Positions 25,062 through 34,331 of a DNA stretch of 64,000 nucleotides are shown one piece after another. This stretch comes from Pandoraea apista (GTDB lineage: Bacteria > Pseudomonadota > Gammaproteobacteria > Burkholderiales > Burkholderiaceae): assembly GCF_001465595.2 (NCBI RefSeq), contig NZ_CP013481.2, positions 4,526,001 through 4,590,000 on the forward strand, in the 5' to 3' direction. Below the pieces are notes generated by a model that was given only the letters and a program-made list of their open reading frames with translations, was not told the DNA's origin and made no database searches. Both the position numbers and the translations under genes were made by a program. Within the stretch, counting starts at the first letter, position 1, and each line of letters begins with the position of its first letter.

Positions 25062-25558
25062 CGGGAAGCGGGCGCCGACGTGGCGCGAGAGGATGGACGT
25101 AGTGACGTCGCAGGCGCCGCGTCGCGGCTCAATGCCGCACCGTCAGGGCCAAGACTGTTGCGACGGGCATCGCGCAACTCATGCAACTCCCGCTGGTAGC
25201 GCGCGTCGTTGCGACGCTGCAACCATACGTAGATGACGATCAGGCCGATATCGATCAGGATCGCCCCCTGCGCCCCCATGTAAAACGGTAGCGGCCACCC
25301 GGCAAATCGCAGCGACGCCCATTCGCGCGCCCAGAACTGCGGCACGAACGTCACCACGAAGCCGATCACCATGAGTACCGCCACCAGTCCCAGCGTACGT
25401 CGCCAATGACGCGACGCAATGGCCGCCGCCGCCCCATGCCAATCGACATCGAGCGGCACACCGCCGCAAGCCAGGTCCGACGGCGACCCGGCGATGTTCA
25501 CGCCGACGCTCACCGTCTCAGGCGCGCCGGCCGCGCCGGTCTGCGAGCGATTTGCCAT
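25058..25558 (-). CDS. DUF4212 small subunit of sodium/solute symporter
   Basis: 166 residues. After a variable ~65-residue N-terminus come two transmembrane helices (LGLVAVLMVIGFVVTFVP and GAILIDIGLIVIYVWLQ) separated by FWAREWASLRFAGWPLPFYM, the DUF4212 signature (…W.FYMGAQGA...I). The small subunit is required by, and always encoded next to, the VC_2705-type symporter. It overlaps that gene by four bases and follows acs by 21 bp, forming an acs-DUF4212-symporter operon. Confidence 0.85.
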   Translation of the reverse strand: MANRSQTGAAGAPETVSVGVNIAGSPSDLACGGVPLDVDWHGAAAAIASRHWRRTLGLVAVLMVIGFVVTFVPQFWAREWASLRFAGWPLPFYMGAQGAILIDIGLIVIYVWLQRRNDARYQRELHELRDARRNSLGPDGAALSRDAAPATSLRPSSRATSAPASR

Positions 25559-25579
25559 AGCAGGCCGGGAGCCGCGCGC

Positions 25580-27562
25580 TTATTGCGCTTGCTTGAGCTG
25601 CTCCAGAATCGCCGGATTCTCAAGCGTGGACGTGTCCTGCGTAATTTCCTCGCCCTTCGCGATCACACGCAGCAAACGGCGCATGATCTTGCCAGAGCGA
25701 GTCTTCGGCAGGTTGTCCCCGAAACGAATGTCCTTCGGCTTGGCGATCGGCCCGATTTCCTTGCCCACCCAATTGCGCAGCTCGAGCGCCAGTTGCTTGG
25801 CCTCATCCCCCGTGGGACGCGACCGCTTGAGTACCACGAACGCGACGATGGCCTCGCCCGTCGTGTCGTCCGGACGCCCCACCACCGCAGCCTCCGCCAC
25901 GATCGGGTTCGCCACCAGCGCCGACTCGATTTCCATCGTGCCCATGCGGTGCCCCGAGACGTTCAGCACGTCGTCGATACGCCCCATGATCGTGAAATAG
26001 CCGGTCTTGGCGTCGCGAATCGAACCGTCGCCCGCCAGGTAGATCTTGCCGCCCAGCTCCGACGGAAAGTAGCTGGTCTTGTAACGCTCCGGGTCTCCCC
26101 AGATCGTACGGATCATCGCCGGCCAAGGACGCTTGATCACCAGCATGCCACCCTGACCGTTCGGCACGTCCTGCCCCGTCTCGTCGACAATCGCCACCGC
26201 AATGCCCGGCAACCCCAGCGTGCACGACCCCGGCACCAACGGCGTGGCGCCCGGCAACGGCGTAATGATGTGTCCGCCCGTCTCGGTCTGCCACCAGGTG
26301 TCGACGATGGGACAACGCGCGCCGCCAACGTTCTCGTAGTACCACATCCACGCTTCCGGGTTGATCGGCTCACCCACCGACCCGAGAATGCGCAGCGACG
26401 ACAGATCGTACTTTTTCGGATGCACCTCAGGCGTCTGCTCGGCCGCCTTGATGAGCGAACGGATTGCCGTCGGTGCGGTATAGAACACCGTCACTTTGTG
26501 GCGGCCGATCATCTCCCAGAAACGGCCCGCGTTCGGATACGTCGGCACGCCTTCGAATACGACTTGCGTTGCCCCCACGGCCAACGGCCCATAGGCAATG
26601 TAGGTGTGGCCGGTGATCCAGCCAATGTCGGCCGTGCACCAGAAGACGTCGTCCGGCTTGATGTCGAACGTCCACTGCATGGTGAGCGACGCCCACAGCA
26701 GATAGCCGCCGGTGCTGTGCTGCACCCCCTTCGGCTTGCCCGTCGAGCCCGACGTATAGAGAATGAAAAGCGGGTGCTCCGCGCCAACCCATTCAGGTTC
26801 GCATTGGTCCGACTGGCTGGCGACAAGGTCTTGCAATACTTCGTCGCGGCCCGCCTGCATCGTCACATTGCCGCCGGTGCGGCGATAGACGATGACGGAC
26901 TTCACGTGATCGCAACCGCCCATCGCGAGCGCTTCGTCGACGATGGCCTTCAACGGCAGCGCCTTGCCGCCGCGCATCTGCTCGTCGGCCGTGACGATGG
27001 CAACCGCCCCCGCATCGATCACGCGCTCATTGAGCGATTTGGCCGAGAAGCCGCCGAACACGACCGAGTGCGTCGCACCGATACGGGCGCACGCCTGCAT
27101 GGCGACCACACCTTCGATCGACATCGGCATGTAGATGACCACGCGGTCACCTTTCTTCACGCCCTTGGCCTTGAGCGCGTTCGCAAAGCGGTTCACGCGC
27201 GCCAGCAAATCGCGATAGGTGACGGGGGTAACGGTACCGTCGTCGGCTTCGAAAAGAATGGCGGGCTTGTCGCCCAGACCCGCCTCGATCTGACGATCCA
27301 GGCAGTTATAGGAAGCATTGATCTGACCATCTTCGAACCACGTATAGAACGGGGCGTTGGTCTCGTCGAGGACTTTGGTGAACGGCTTGTGCCAGGCCAG
27401 ATTCTCACGCGCCTTGCGCGCCCAGAATCCCTCGTAATCCTTCTCGGCCTCGGCGCACAGCGCCTCATAGGCGGGCATGCCGGAGATGTTCGCTTTGGCG
27501 ACCAGCGCCTGCGGCGGCGCGAAAATGCGCTGCTCCTGCAATACCGATTCAATTGCTGCCAT
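25580..27562 (-). CDS. acs: Acetate-CoA ligase (acetyl-CoA synthetase)
   Basis: 660 residues from the ATG at 27562, which follows GAGGGGAC; an upstream in-frame start would add an unusual tail. Forms acetyl-AMP from acetate and ATP, then acetyl-CoA. AMP-binding motifs: [15 protein letters not shown] (P-loop), [12 protein letters not shown] (adenylate pocket with the acetate-limiting Trp), [20 protein letters not shown], and C-terminal [12 protein letters not shown], in which the lysine is the acetylation switch site. Length is normal. First gene of an operon with the symporter pair. Confidence 0.95.
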   Translation of the reverse strand: MAAIESVLQEQRIFAPPQALVAKANISGMPAYEALCAEAEKDYEGFWARKARENLAWHKPFTKVLDETNAPFYTWFEDGQINASYNCLDRQIEAGLGDKPAILFEADDGTVTPVTYRDLLARVNRFANALKAKGVKKGDRVVIYMPMSIEGVVAMQACARIGATHSVVFGGFSAKSLNERVIDAGAVAIVTADEQMRGGKALPLKAIVDEALAMGGCDHVKSVIVYRRTGGNVTMQAGRDEVLQDLVASQSDQCEPEWVGAEHPLFILYTSGSTGKPKGVQHSTGGYLLWASLTMQWTFDIKPDDVFWCTADIGWITGHTYIAYGPLAVGATQVVFEGVPTYPNAGRFWEMIGRHKVTVFYTAPTAIRSLIKAAEQTPEVHPKKYDLSSLRILGSVGEPINPEAWMWYYENVGGARCPIVDTWWQTETGGHIITPLPGATPLVPGSCTLGLPGIAVAIVDETGQDVPNGQGGMLVIKRPWPAMIRTIWGDPERYKTSYFPSELGGKIYLAGDGSIRDAKTGYFTIMGRIDDVLNVSGHRMGTMEIESALVANPIVAEAAVVGRPDDTTGEAIVAFVVLKRSRPTGDEAKQLALELRNWVGKEIGPIAKPKDIRFGDNLPKTRSGKIMRRLLRVIAKGEEITQDTSTLENPAILEQLKQAQ

Positions 27563-27798
27563 GAGTTGTCCCCTCTTATGGATATGCAAAAACGATTGCA
27601 ATCAAGCCAAAACAAATCGCTAACGCCACATTAAGACGAGCGACTTACTAACGCCTTACACTGGTGCACGCAAGTTCCATGTTCCACGTGCGGGACTCAC
27701 GCAGACGCGTCACCGCATTGCAGCCGACTGTGGCGTATTCGCTACAATCCTACCCGTATCAACCCTGTCTCGCCACCCCGGACTCGCCCGGAGCGCCC

Positions 27799-28788
27799 GT
27801 GAATTCGACATCTTCGCCTCAACCGTCTGCTGATACTCCCTCCGCGCCCCCGGCCATCGATCGCGTATTCGCCCGCTTTCCAAGCTTCGCGCTGGCGTTG
27901 GCAATGACGTTTGTCGGGATCAATGTCGGTATCGGCAAAACCATGGTCGCGGTCATGCCTGTCGCAGCGTTCGCCCTGTGGCGCTTCGTGATCGCCGTCA
28001 TCGCCCTCGCGCCGCGCTACCGCCCGTCGGCCATGCGACGTGTCACGCGCGCCCAGTGGGGGCACCTCTTTCTGCAAACGTTCTTCGGCACGTTCCTCTT
28101 CACCCTGCTCATGCTCTCGGGCGTTCGGATGACGACGGCCACGGCGGCCGGGGTCATTACCGCCACCCTGCCCGCATGCGTGGCACTGCTGTCATGGGCG
28201 GTGCTGCGCGAACACCCGTCGCGGCGCACGATGGTCAGCGTCGGCCTGGCGATTGCCGGTGTCGCCCTGCTGAACCTCTCGCGCGGGGACGCCCATGGTG
28301 TCAGCGGCGCCGATACCGGCAACGCGTGGCTCGGCAACGCCCTCGTGCTCGGCGCCGTGGTCTGCGAAGGTATCTATGTGATCGTCTCGAAACGGCTCGC
28401 AGCAGAACTCTCCGCCATCGATATCTGCGCCTATACGCACCTGATCGGCGGTGTGCTGATGCTGCCGCTCGGCGTGGTCGGCCTCATGGCCGTGGATTAC
28501 GCGGCGCTTACGCCCGGCCACTGGGCGCTCATCATCTGGTATGGCCTCGCCGCCAGCGTGTTCTCGTTCTTCCTGTGGATGCGCGGCATTCGGCACGTCA
28601 GCGCACAACTGGCCGGGGTGTTCACCGCGATGGTGCCCGTGGCCGCCACGGCGTACGGCGTGATCTTTCTGGACGAAAGGCTGACGCTCGCTCAAGGCGC
28701 TGCGCTGGCCCTGACGGTCGCCGGCATCGTGCTCGCGTCACTGCCGTGCGCCGGTATGCGCAAGACGCTATTGCCGGCCCGGGACTGA
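27799..28788 (+). CDS. EamA/DMT-family transporter
   Basis: 329 residues from a GTG at 27799; the frame is open from 27664, but the first 45 codons look non-coding. Ten hydrophobic helices arranged as two EamA repeats: residues ~25-150 (ALALAMTFVGINVGIGKTMV, LLMLSGVRMTTATAAGVITA, ALLSWAVLREHPSRR) and ~175-325 (LVLGAVVCEGIYVIVSKRLA, FFLWMRGIRHVSAQLAGVFT, GVIFLDERLTLAQ). Members export or import metabolites such as amino acids; the substrate here cannot be told. Divergent from acs. Confidence 0.85.
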   Translation: MNSTSSPQPSADTPSAPPAIDRVFARFPSFALALAMTFVGINVGIGKTMVAVMPVAAFALWRFVIAVIALAPRYRPSAMRRVTRAQWGHLFLQTFFGTFLFTLLMLSGVRMTTATAAGVITATLPACVALLSWAVLREHPSRRTMVSVGLAIAGVALLNLSRGDAHGVSGADTGNAWLGNALVLGAVVCEGIYVIVSKRLAAELSAIDICAYTHLIGGVLMLPLGVVGLMAVDYAALTPGHWALIIWYGLAASVFSFFLWMRGIRHVSAQLAGVFTAMVPVAATAYGVIFLDERLTLAQGAALALTVAGIVLASLPCAGMRKTLLPARD

Positions 28789-28972
28789 ATCGGACGCGGC
28801 GCCCCGGGCAAGACGTTGTAAAATGCCCGCCATGCCGATTTTGCGACGCTCAATCCGGAACGTACCTGCGGTAAGCCCGTCGCCCGGTGGTTTCGCATTT
28901 GCGTTGCGTATTTGATAACTACAGCCTGTGGCCTACACCGCAGGCCAATGTCTCCACTCCGTCAAAATAGCC

Positions 28973-29551
28973 ATGTCGACGACTCCCGGCCGCCCGTCAG
29001 ACGCGCCGCTGCGCCCCTTGCCCCGTGTGATTTTCTTCAGCCGCTGGCTCCAATTGCCGCTGTATCTGGGGCTGATCGCCGCGCAAGGCGTGTACGTCTA
29101 CAAGTTTCTGGTCGAACTCTGGCACCTGATCTCGCACGCAACGACGTTCGACGAAACGCAGATCATGCTCGTCGTGCTCGGCCTGATCGACGTGGTGATG
29201 ATCTCGAACCTGCTCATCATGGTGATCATCGGCGGCTATGAGACCTTCGTCTCCCGGCTCGGGGTGGAAGGTCATCCGGACGAACCGGAATGGCTCGATC
29301 ACGTGAACGCCGGGGTGCTCAAGGTGAAGCTGTCGATGGCGCTCATCAGCATCTCGTCGATCCATCTGCTCAAGACATTTATCGACGCGGCTCAGCAAAC
29401 GCCGCACACGATCATGTGGCAAGTGATCATTCACTGTGCCTTCCTGCTTTCCGCCGTGGTCATGGCTGTCGTCAACAAGATGACGAACGAGAGCCACGCC
29501 CCGGCGTACGCAACCCCGCAGCACGTCATTACAAATACCAGTCCCCACTAA
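28973..29551 (+). CDS. UPF0114/YqhA family membrane protein
   Basis: 192 residues from the ATG at 28973; a GTG at 28928 would add 15 unconvincing residues. Three or four transmembrane helices: [60 protein letters not shown] and [20 protein letters not shown]. The signature ViIGGYE.FVS (here [13 protein letters not shown]) marks UPF0114. Function is unknown across the family. It precedes the fumarase gene by 15 bp and is probably cotranscribed. Confidence 0.85.
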   Translation: MSTTPGRPSDAPLRPLPRVIFFSRWLQLPLYLGLIAAQGVYVYKFLVELWHLISHATTFDETQIMLVVLGLIDVVMISNLLIMVIIGGYETFVSRLGVEGHPDEPEWLDHVNAGVLKVKLSMALISISSIHLLKTFIDAAQQTPHTIMWQVIIHCAFLLSAVVMAVVNKMTNESHAPAYATPQHVITNTSPH

Positions 29552-29566
29552 GTCGAGAGCCGTTTC

Positions 29567-31090
29567 ATGTCTACCGTCATTAAAGAAGACGACGTCATTC
29601 AGAGCGTCGCCGGTGCCCTGCAGTACATCAGCTACTACCATCCGGACGATTACATCCAGGCACTGGGCCGTGCCTATGAGGCCGAGCAAAGCCCCGCTGC
29701 GAAGGACGCCATTGCGCAGATCCTGACCAACAGCCGCATGTGCGCCGAAGGCCGCCGTCCGCTGTGCCAGGACACCGGTATCGTGACCGTGTTCGTGAAG
29801 GTCGGCATGAACGTGCGCTGGGACGCCAAGCGCAGCCTCACCGACATGATCAACGAAGGCGTGCGTCAGGCTTACATGCACCCGGACAACGTGCTGCGCG
29901 CCTCGATCGTGGCGCCGCCCGAAGCCGGCCGCAAGAACACGAAAGACAACACGCCCGCCGTCATCCACTACGAAATCGTGGAAGGCGACAAGGTCGACAT
30001 CACGGTTGCAGCCAAGGGCGGCGGCTCGGAAAACAAGTCGAAGTTCGTGATGCTCAACCCGTCCGACTCGATCGTCGACTGGGTCGTGAAGACAGTGCCG
30101 ACGATGGGCGCCGGCTGGTGCCCGCCGGGCATGCTCGGCATCGGTATCGGCGGCACGGCGGAAAAAGCGATGGTGCTCGCCAAGGAATCGCTCATGGACC
30201 CGATCGATATCCATGACGTGATCAAGCGCGGCCCGCAGAACTGGAACGAAGAGCTGCGTATCGAGCTGTTCGAAAAGGTCAATGCACTGGGCATCGGCGC
30301 CCAGGGTCTCGGCGGTCTGGCCACGGTGCTCGACGTGAAGATCCTCGACTATCCGACGCACGCGGCATCCAAGCCGGTCGCCATGATCCCGAACTGTGCG
30401 GCAACGCGTCACGCGCACTTCACGCTGGACGGCTCGGGCCCGTCGTTCCTCGCCGCACCGTCGCTCGACGCCTGGCCGAACGTGCACTGGGCACCGAACA
30501 CCGAGACGAGCAAGCGCGTCGATCTGGACACGCTCACGCCGGAAGAGGTCGCCAGCTGGAAGCCGGGGCAGACCCTGCTGCTCTCGGGCAAGATGCTCAC
30601 CGGTCGCGACGCCGCCCACAAGCGCATCGCCGACATGATCGGCCGCGGCGAGCCGCTGCCGGTCGACTTCAAGGGCCGTGCGATTTACTACGTCGGCCCG
30701 GTCGATCCGGTGCGTGACGAAGTCGTCGGCCCGGCCGGTCCGACCACGTCCACCCGCATGGACAAGTTCACCGACATGATGCTGTCGAAGACGGGCCTCT
30801 CGGTCATGATCGGCAAGTCGGAGCGCGGCCCGGCCGCCATTGAAGCCATCAAGAAGCACAAGGCTGCGTATCTGATGGCTGTCGGCGGCGCCGCATATCT
30901 CGTCTCCAAGGCGATTCGTGCCGCCCGCGTGCTGGCGTTCGACGACCTCGGCATGGAAGCGATCTACGAGTTCGACGTCAAGGATATGCCCGTGACCGTG
31001 GCCGTCGATTCGACCGGCGTGTCGGTGCACCAGACCGGCCCGAAGGAATGGCAAGCCAAGATCGGCAAGATTCCGGTCGCGGCCGAATAA
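29567..31090 (+). CDS. fumA: Class I fumarate hydratase (iron-sulfur)
   Basis: 507 residues. Interconverts fumarate and malate in the TCA cycle with an oxygen-sensitive [4Fe-4S] cluster. The alpha part carries PLCQDTGIVTVFVKVG with a cluster Cys and GAGWCPPGMLGIGIGGTAEK with a second; the third is in IPNCAATRHAHF. The beta part contains AIYYVGPVDPVRDEVVGPAG, GPTTSTRMDKF and GLSVMIGKSERG. Both halves are fused, as in E. coli FumA/FumB, and length is normal. A stem-loop terminator follows 68 bp after the stop. Confidence 0.95.
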   Translation: MSTVIKEDDVIQSVAGALQYISYYHPDDYIQALGRAYEAEQSPAAKDAIAQILTNSRMCAEGRRPLCQDTGIVTVFVKVGMNVRWDAKRSLTDMINEGVRQAYMHPDNVLRASIVAPPEAGRKNTKDNTPAVIHYEIVEGDKVDITVAAKGGGSENKSKFVMLNPSDSIVDWVVKTVPTMGAGWCPPGMLGIGIGGTAEKAMVLAKESLMDPIDIHDVIKRGPQNWNEELRIELFEKVNALGIGAQGLGGLATVLDVKILDYPTHAASKPVAMIPNCAATRHAHFTLDGSGPSFLAAPSLDAWPNVHWAPNTETSKRVDLDTLTPEEVASWKPGQTLLLSGKMLTGRDAAHKRIADMIGRGEPLPVDFKGRAIYYVGPVDPVRDEVVGPAGPTTSTRMDKFTDMMLSKTGLSVMIGKSERGPAAIEAIKKHKAAYLMAVGGAAYLVSKAIRAARVLAFDDLGMEAIYEFDVKDMPVTVAVDSTGVSVHQTGPKEWQAKIGKIPVAAE

Positions 31091-31157
31091 GCTGGCTCAT
31101 CCGGTTGGCATAGCGGGCTGTACGAGCCCCCGAAGGGGGTTCGTCAGCCGCCCAAGA

Positions 31158-31185
31158 AAGCCCGGCATCGTCCGGGCTTTTTTTT
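31158..31185 (+). terminator. Rho-independent terminator after fumA
   Basis: Stem AAGCCCGG (31158-31165) with CCGGGCTT (31172-31179) followed by eight T residues. A smaller hairpin, GCCCCCGAAGGGGG, precedes it. Confidence 0.85.
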
Positions 31186-31356
31186 CGTCTTCGCGCCGCG
31201 GCTCCGAACCACGGCGATGTCGCATTTCACAGCGCGAATGGATCGTATTTCCATTCGCACCTCGGTTCACGAAAAGCCTTGCGGGGCTTGGCTTTCCGGG
31301 CTTTTCAGGCTACTCTTCAACCGCTTGCAATTCGCATGAAAAAACAGGGATCCGAA

Positions 31357-31836
31357 ATGAAAGGCGATAAGAAAGTCCTCGAACTCCTCAACGCACAGCT
31401 CACCAACGAGCTGACGGCGATCAACCAGTACTTTCTGCACGCCCGGATGTACAAGCATTGGGGCCTGGACAAACTCGGCAAGCACGAATACGACGAGTCC
31501 ATCGGCGAAATGAAGCACGCCGACAAGCTGATCGAACGCATATTCATGCTCGACGGCCTGCCCAACCTGCAGGATCTTCACAAGCTGCTCATCGGCGAGA
31601 ACACCGAAGAAATCCTGAACTGCGATCTGAAGCTCGAATACCTCTCGCAAAAAACCTGCAAGGAAGGTGTCGCGCACTGCGAAAGCGTGAAGGACTATGT
31701 GTCGCGTGAGATTTTCAACGAGATTCTGCATGACACGGAAGAACACATCGACTGGCTCGAAACGCAGATCGAACTGATCGGCAAGGTCGGTCTCCAGAAC
31801 TACCAGCAGTCGGGCATGGCGTCGTTCGAAGAATAA
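31357..31836 (+). CDS. bfr: Bacterioferritin
   Basis: 159 residues from the ATG at 31357 (AGGGATCC upstream). Stores iron in a 24-mer shell with heme at subunit interfaces. Ferroxidase ligands Glu and His are visible: [20 protein letters not shown] (Glu18), [19 protein letters not shown] (Glu51, His54; heme Met52), [19 protein letters not shown] (Glu94) and [14 protein letters not shown] (Glu127, His130). Length typical. The bfd gene that would release this iron lies 1.1 kb downstream, after murI. Confidence 0.95.
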   Translation: MKGDKKVLELLNAQLTNELTAINQYFLHARMYKHWGLDKLGKHEYDESIGEMKHADKLIERIFMLDGLPNLQDLHKLLIGENTEEILNCDLKLEYLSQKTCKEGVAHCESVKDYVSREIFNEILHDTEEHIDWLETQIELIGKVGLQNYQQSGMASFEE

Positions 31837-31913
31837 GCTCGTCACACCCCACAAGACACATAACAGGCGCTGCGCCGGGCCAGTATCGGCCGGCGAGGTT
31901 TGCGCTAAAATTT

Positions 31914-31940
31914 CGGGGCCGGCATTTGCCGGCCCTTTTT
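31914..31940 (+). terminator. Terminator-like hairpin directly before murI
   Basis: Stem GGGGCCGGC with GCCGGCCC around loop ATTT, then five T residues, ending nine bases before the murI ATG. It probably terminates bfr, yet it occupies the spot of the murI ribosome site. Confidence 0.7.
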
Positions 31941-31948
31941 CATTTGCC

Positions 31949-32818
31949 ATGCCCTCCAACGCGCCGATTGGCGTCTTCGATTCCGGCCTCGGTGGCCTGT
32001 CGGTCCTTCAGGCCGTACGCGCTCTGCTCCCTCACGAGTCGCTGCTCTACGTAGCCGACTCGCGCTTCGCGCCGTATGGCGAACGCCCGGATACGTTCAT
32101 CGAACAACGCAGCGTGGCGATAGGCCGATGGTTGCGCGAGCGTGGCGCCAAGGCGCTCGTTGTCGCCTGCAATACCGCGACGGCACATGGTGTAGCCGCG
32201 TTGCGCGCCGACGCGACGTGGCCGGTCATCGGTGTCGAGCCCGGCATCAAGCCTGCCGCAGCGTTATCGCGCAGCGGTGTAATCGGTGTGCTCGCCACGG
32301 CGGCCACGTTGCGTAGCGCCCGATTCGCGGATCTGCTGGCGCGCCACACCGCTCAGGGGCAGCGTTTCCTTTGCCAGCCGGGTCATGGGCTCGTGGAATG
32401 CATCGAAGCCGGCGATATCGACTCCCCCCAAGTCATGGCGTTACTCGACCGGTTCATCGGTCCGATGGTGGCACAAGGGGCCGACACGCTCGTGCTCGGC
32501 TGCACCCACTACCCGTTCCTGATCCCCGCCATCGAGCGGCGCTTCGGCACCGCCCTCACCCTCGTCGATACCGGTGCCGCCATCGCCCGCCAGCTTCAGC
32601 GGCGTCTTGAAACCGATGGGCTGGATGCCTCCGCGCAGGCAGAGGGACATGGCGACCTTCAGTTGATGACGACCGCCAACGCAAATGCCCTGCAAACGAT
32701 GGCTGATCGACTCCTGCCCAACGCTCCACGCGTACAAACGATCGACATTGCCGAGATCGCGCCGCATCGCCCGGCCTGTCTGGATCTGCCGCCAGACCTT
32801 CCCATCATTCCCGCGTAA
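31949..32818 (+). CDS. murI: Glutamate racemase
   Basis: 289 residues. Converts L- to D-glutamate for peptidoglycan. Signatures: IGVFDSGLGGLSVLQAVR, SLLYVADSRFAPYGER, VVACNTATAHGVAALR with the first catalytic Cys, and TLVLGCTHYPFLIPAIE with the second. Length is typical. No ribosome site is evident because a terminator hairpin ends nine bases upstream; initiation may be leaderless or the start could lie elsewhere, but the first residues PSNAPIGVFDSG fit the family start well. Confidence 0.95.
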   Translation: MPSNAPIGVFDSGLGGLSVLQAVRALLPHESLLYVADSRFAPYGERPDTFIEQRSVAIGRWLRERGAKALVVACNTATAHGVAALRADATWPVIGVEPGIKPAAALSRSGVIGVLATAATLRSARFADLLARHTAQGQRFLCQPGHGLVECIEAGDIDSPQVMALLDRFIGPMVAQGADTLVLGCTHYPFLIPAIERRFGTALTLVDTGAAIARQLQRRLETDGLDASAQAEGHGDLQLMTTANANALQTMADRLLPNAPRVQTIDIAEIAPHRPACLDLPPDLPIIPA

Positions 32819-32887
32819 GACGCCCGACGTATACCCCTGTGCGGACTATGGAATAGGTCGATGGTGCTTGCAAAACGTCAGCACTTA

Positions 32888-32908
32888 AATAATAATTATT
32901 CTCATTAG
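32888..32908. promoter_or_regulatory. Fur-box-like site upstream of bfd
   Basis: AAATAATAATTATTCTCATTA resembles the inverted GATAAT repeats bound by Fur-iron and lies about 25 bp before the bfd start. Expected to repress bfd when iron is plentiful. Confidence 0.65.
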
Positions 32909-32931
32909 TGTTACATTTTGACGTTTTCACC

Positions 32932-33201
32932 ATGATCGTCTGTGTCTGCAAATCCGTCTCCGAGCGCCAGATCAAGGCTTGTCTCGACGCTGGCGCCTCC
33001 ACGATGGAAGATCTTCAGATCGACCTCGGCGTCGCGCTGTGCTGCGGCAAATGCGGGCCGTACGTTCAGGAAATGGTCGCGGGCGCCACGCCGTGCTGCG
33101 GCCGCTCGTGCGGTGGTTGCTGCCAATCGGGGCACTCGTCGCAAGTCGAGACCGCGACCGAAGCGGTGGTCATGACGCGCGAACTCGCCCTGGCCGCCTA
33201 A
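32932..33201 (+). CDS. bfd: Bacterioferritin-associated [2Fe-2S] ferredoxin
   Basis: 89 residues from the ATG at 32932 (MIVCVCKSVSERQIK). Bfd donates electrons to bacterioferritin to release stored iron. The four cluster ligands fit Cys4 and Cys6 (CVC) and Cys38 and Cys41 (CGKC). Unlike the ~64-residue E. coli protein, this one has a C-terminal extension with five more Cys (CCGRSCGGCC, 55-64) and then an Ala/Glu/Thr tail. A Fur-like site precedes it, consistent with induction on iron starvation. Confidence 0.9.
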   Translation: MIVCVCKSVSERQIKACLDAGASTMEDLQIDLGVALCCGKCGPYVQEMVAGATPCCGRSCGGCCQSGHSSQVETATEAVVMTRELALAA

Positions 33202-33364
33202 TCGCCGCCAGCGCGTGTGGCGAAGCACAGCTTTCGCCTCGTATTACCCGTTTCGATTTCATTACCGTGACCCCAGCGCTTTCGGGGCACGGTAGTTACG
33301 GAGCCAGCCAGGCGTCTAGCGGCGTCATGCGCCAGCCAGCGATTCGTCACCCTGGAGGTGTCAG

Positions 33365-33427
33365 ATGGAACTCCTGATTGGCTTTGTTTCCACGTTATGC
33401 TTGTCGTTTTTCCTGTTTCGAAGGTGA
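33365..33427 (+). CDS. Candidate 20-residue membrane peptide
   Basis: ATG preceded by CTGGAGGTGTCAG, a near-ideal ribosome site. The product starts MELL and is almost entirely hydrophobic (LIGFVSTLCLSFFLF) with two terminal Arg, so it would be a single transmembrane helix with Arg on one side. A proper terminator follows 36 bp after the stop. The three parts form a minimal gene. Not recognised; too short for homology by eye. Confidence 0.45.
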   Translation: MELLIGFVSTLCLSFFLFRR

Positions 33428-33462
33428 GTTCAAGCACGGTTTCCAACTCCCTGCGTTCGCCG

Positions 33463-33488
33463 ACCGCGCCCCTTGGCGCGGTTTTCCT
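33463..33488 (+). terminator. Terminator after the 20-codon ORF
   Basis: Stem ACCGCGCC (33463-33470) with GGCGCGGT (33475-33482), loop CCTT, followed by TTTCC and TTT. Confidence 0.65.
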
Positions 33489-33584
33489 TTGATCGTACGT
33501 CCGGCCATCCCGAACGCCGAGGTTTCGCACACCGCGCTTCACTCACCGTTCACCGCCGCAATTTAGCGTACCCTAGCCGTTATC

Positions 33585-34292
33585 ATGTCGACCGCCGTGC
33601 CCCCATCTGGCCTTGCGCTCACGCAGATCCGAGATCCGCTGACGTCGCCGCGCGCCATCGCGATCGCGGCAGCGATCGTCGTCCTCCACATTGCCGCTCT
33701 GGTCGGTTTGTCGCACCTGCGCAACGACCCCGAGAAGGCAACGATCGAACCGACGACATTTACCGCCACGATCATTCCGCTCACGCCCGCGCCGACGCCG
33801 CCGCAACCCGCGCCGCCCAAACCGCAGCCGGAGCCGCCGAAGCCGAAGGTCGCCCCGCCGCCGCCCAAGCCACGCGAGCAGCCGAAGAACGCCATCACGC
33901 AAAAGGCCGAACCGGTCGCACCTCCGCAGCAGCAGCAAGTCGAACCGGTGCAAAACGCCGCGCCGACGCCACCCGCACCACCGGCGCCGGTCCCCGCCCC
34001 GGCACCGTCGGGGCCGATCGAAGGACTCGCCGTCAAATGCGAAGAGCCACGCGTGGTCTATCCTACGCAATCACGTCGCGTAGGCGAGGAAGGTACCGTC
34101 ACGTTGCGTCTCGTGATCGACACCCGCGGGGTCGTTTCGAGCGCCAATGTCGTCAAGTCGAGCGGCTTTCCCCGTCTCGATCAGGCCGCCCGCACCGCCG
34201 CATTGGCGATGCGCTGTGCGCCCCCGATGCAAAACGGCCGGGCGGTGGAAGCCGCAGCGACCAAACCGTTTAATTTCAATCTGAACGATTAA
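33585..34292 (+). CDS. tonB: Energy transducer TonB
   Basis: 235 residues. Couples the proton gradient to outer-membrane receptors for iron and heme. One N-terminal transmembrane helix (AIAIAAAIVVLHIAALVGL), then a Pro-rich periplasmic spacer of about 95 residues (PAPTPPQPAPPKPQPEPPKP), then the C-terminal domain (EEPRVVYPTQSRRVGEEGTV, TLRLVIDTRGVVSSANVVKS, FPRLDQAARTAALAMRCAPP). The motif YP..SRR.GEEG is diagnostic. Followed by exbB and exbD in one operon. Confidence 0.95.
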   Translation: MSTAVPPSGLALTQIRDPLTSPRAIAIAAAIVVLHIAALVGLSHLRNDPEKATIEPTTFTATIIPLTPAPTPPQPAPPKPQPEPPKPKVAPPPPKPREQPKNAITQKAEPVAPPQQQQVEPVQNAAPTPPAPPAPVPAPAPSGPIEGLAVKCEEPRVVYPTQSRRVGEEGTVTLRLVIDTRGVVSSANVVKSSGFPRLDQAARTAALAMRCAPPMQNGRAVEAAATKPFNFNLND

Positions 34293-34331
34293 CGTCACGA
34301 TTTACGAACTGGATCTCCCGAGGAACGCAAA

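Larger units (their letters stand above)
33202..33584. other. bfd-tonB intergenic region with hairpin
   Basis: Holds a hairpin TACCGTG(A)CCCC (33263-33274) with GGGGCACGGTA (33284-33294) and no T-run, then a very short ORF with a strong ribosome site (33365-33427), then its own terminator (33463-33488). The last 100 bp must contain the tonB promoter. Confidence 0.6.

Noticed and set aside
25406..27634. 742-codon plus-strand frame
   Set aside because: Antisense to acs; typical high-GC shadow.
28997..31054. 685-codon minus-strand frame
   Set aside because: Antisense to UPF0114 and fumA; no recognisable domain.
33198..33542. 114-codon minus-strand frame between bfd and tonB
   Set aside because: No ribosome site or family pattern; it overlaps clear hairpins and a better plus-strand small ORF.
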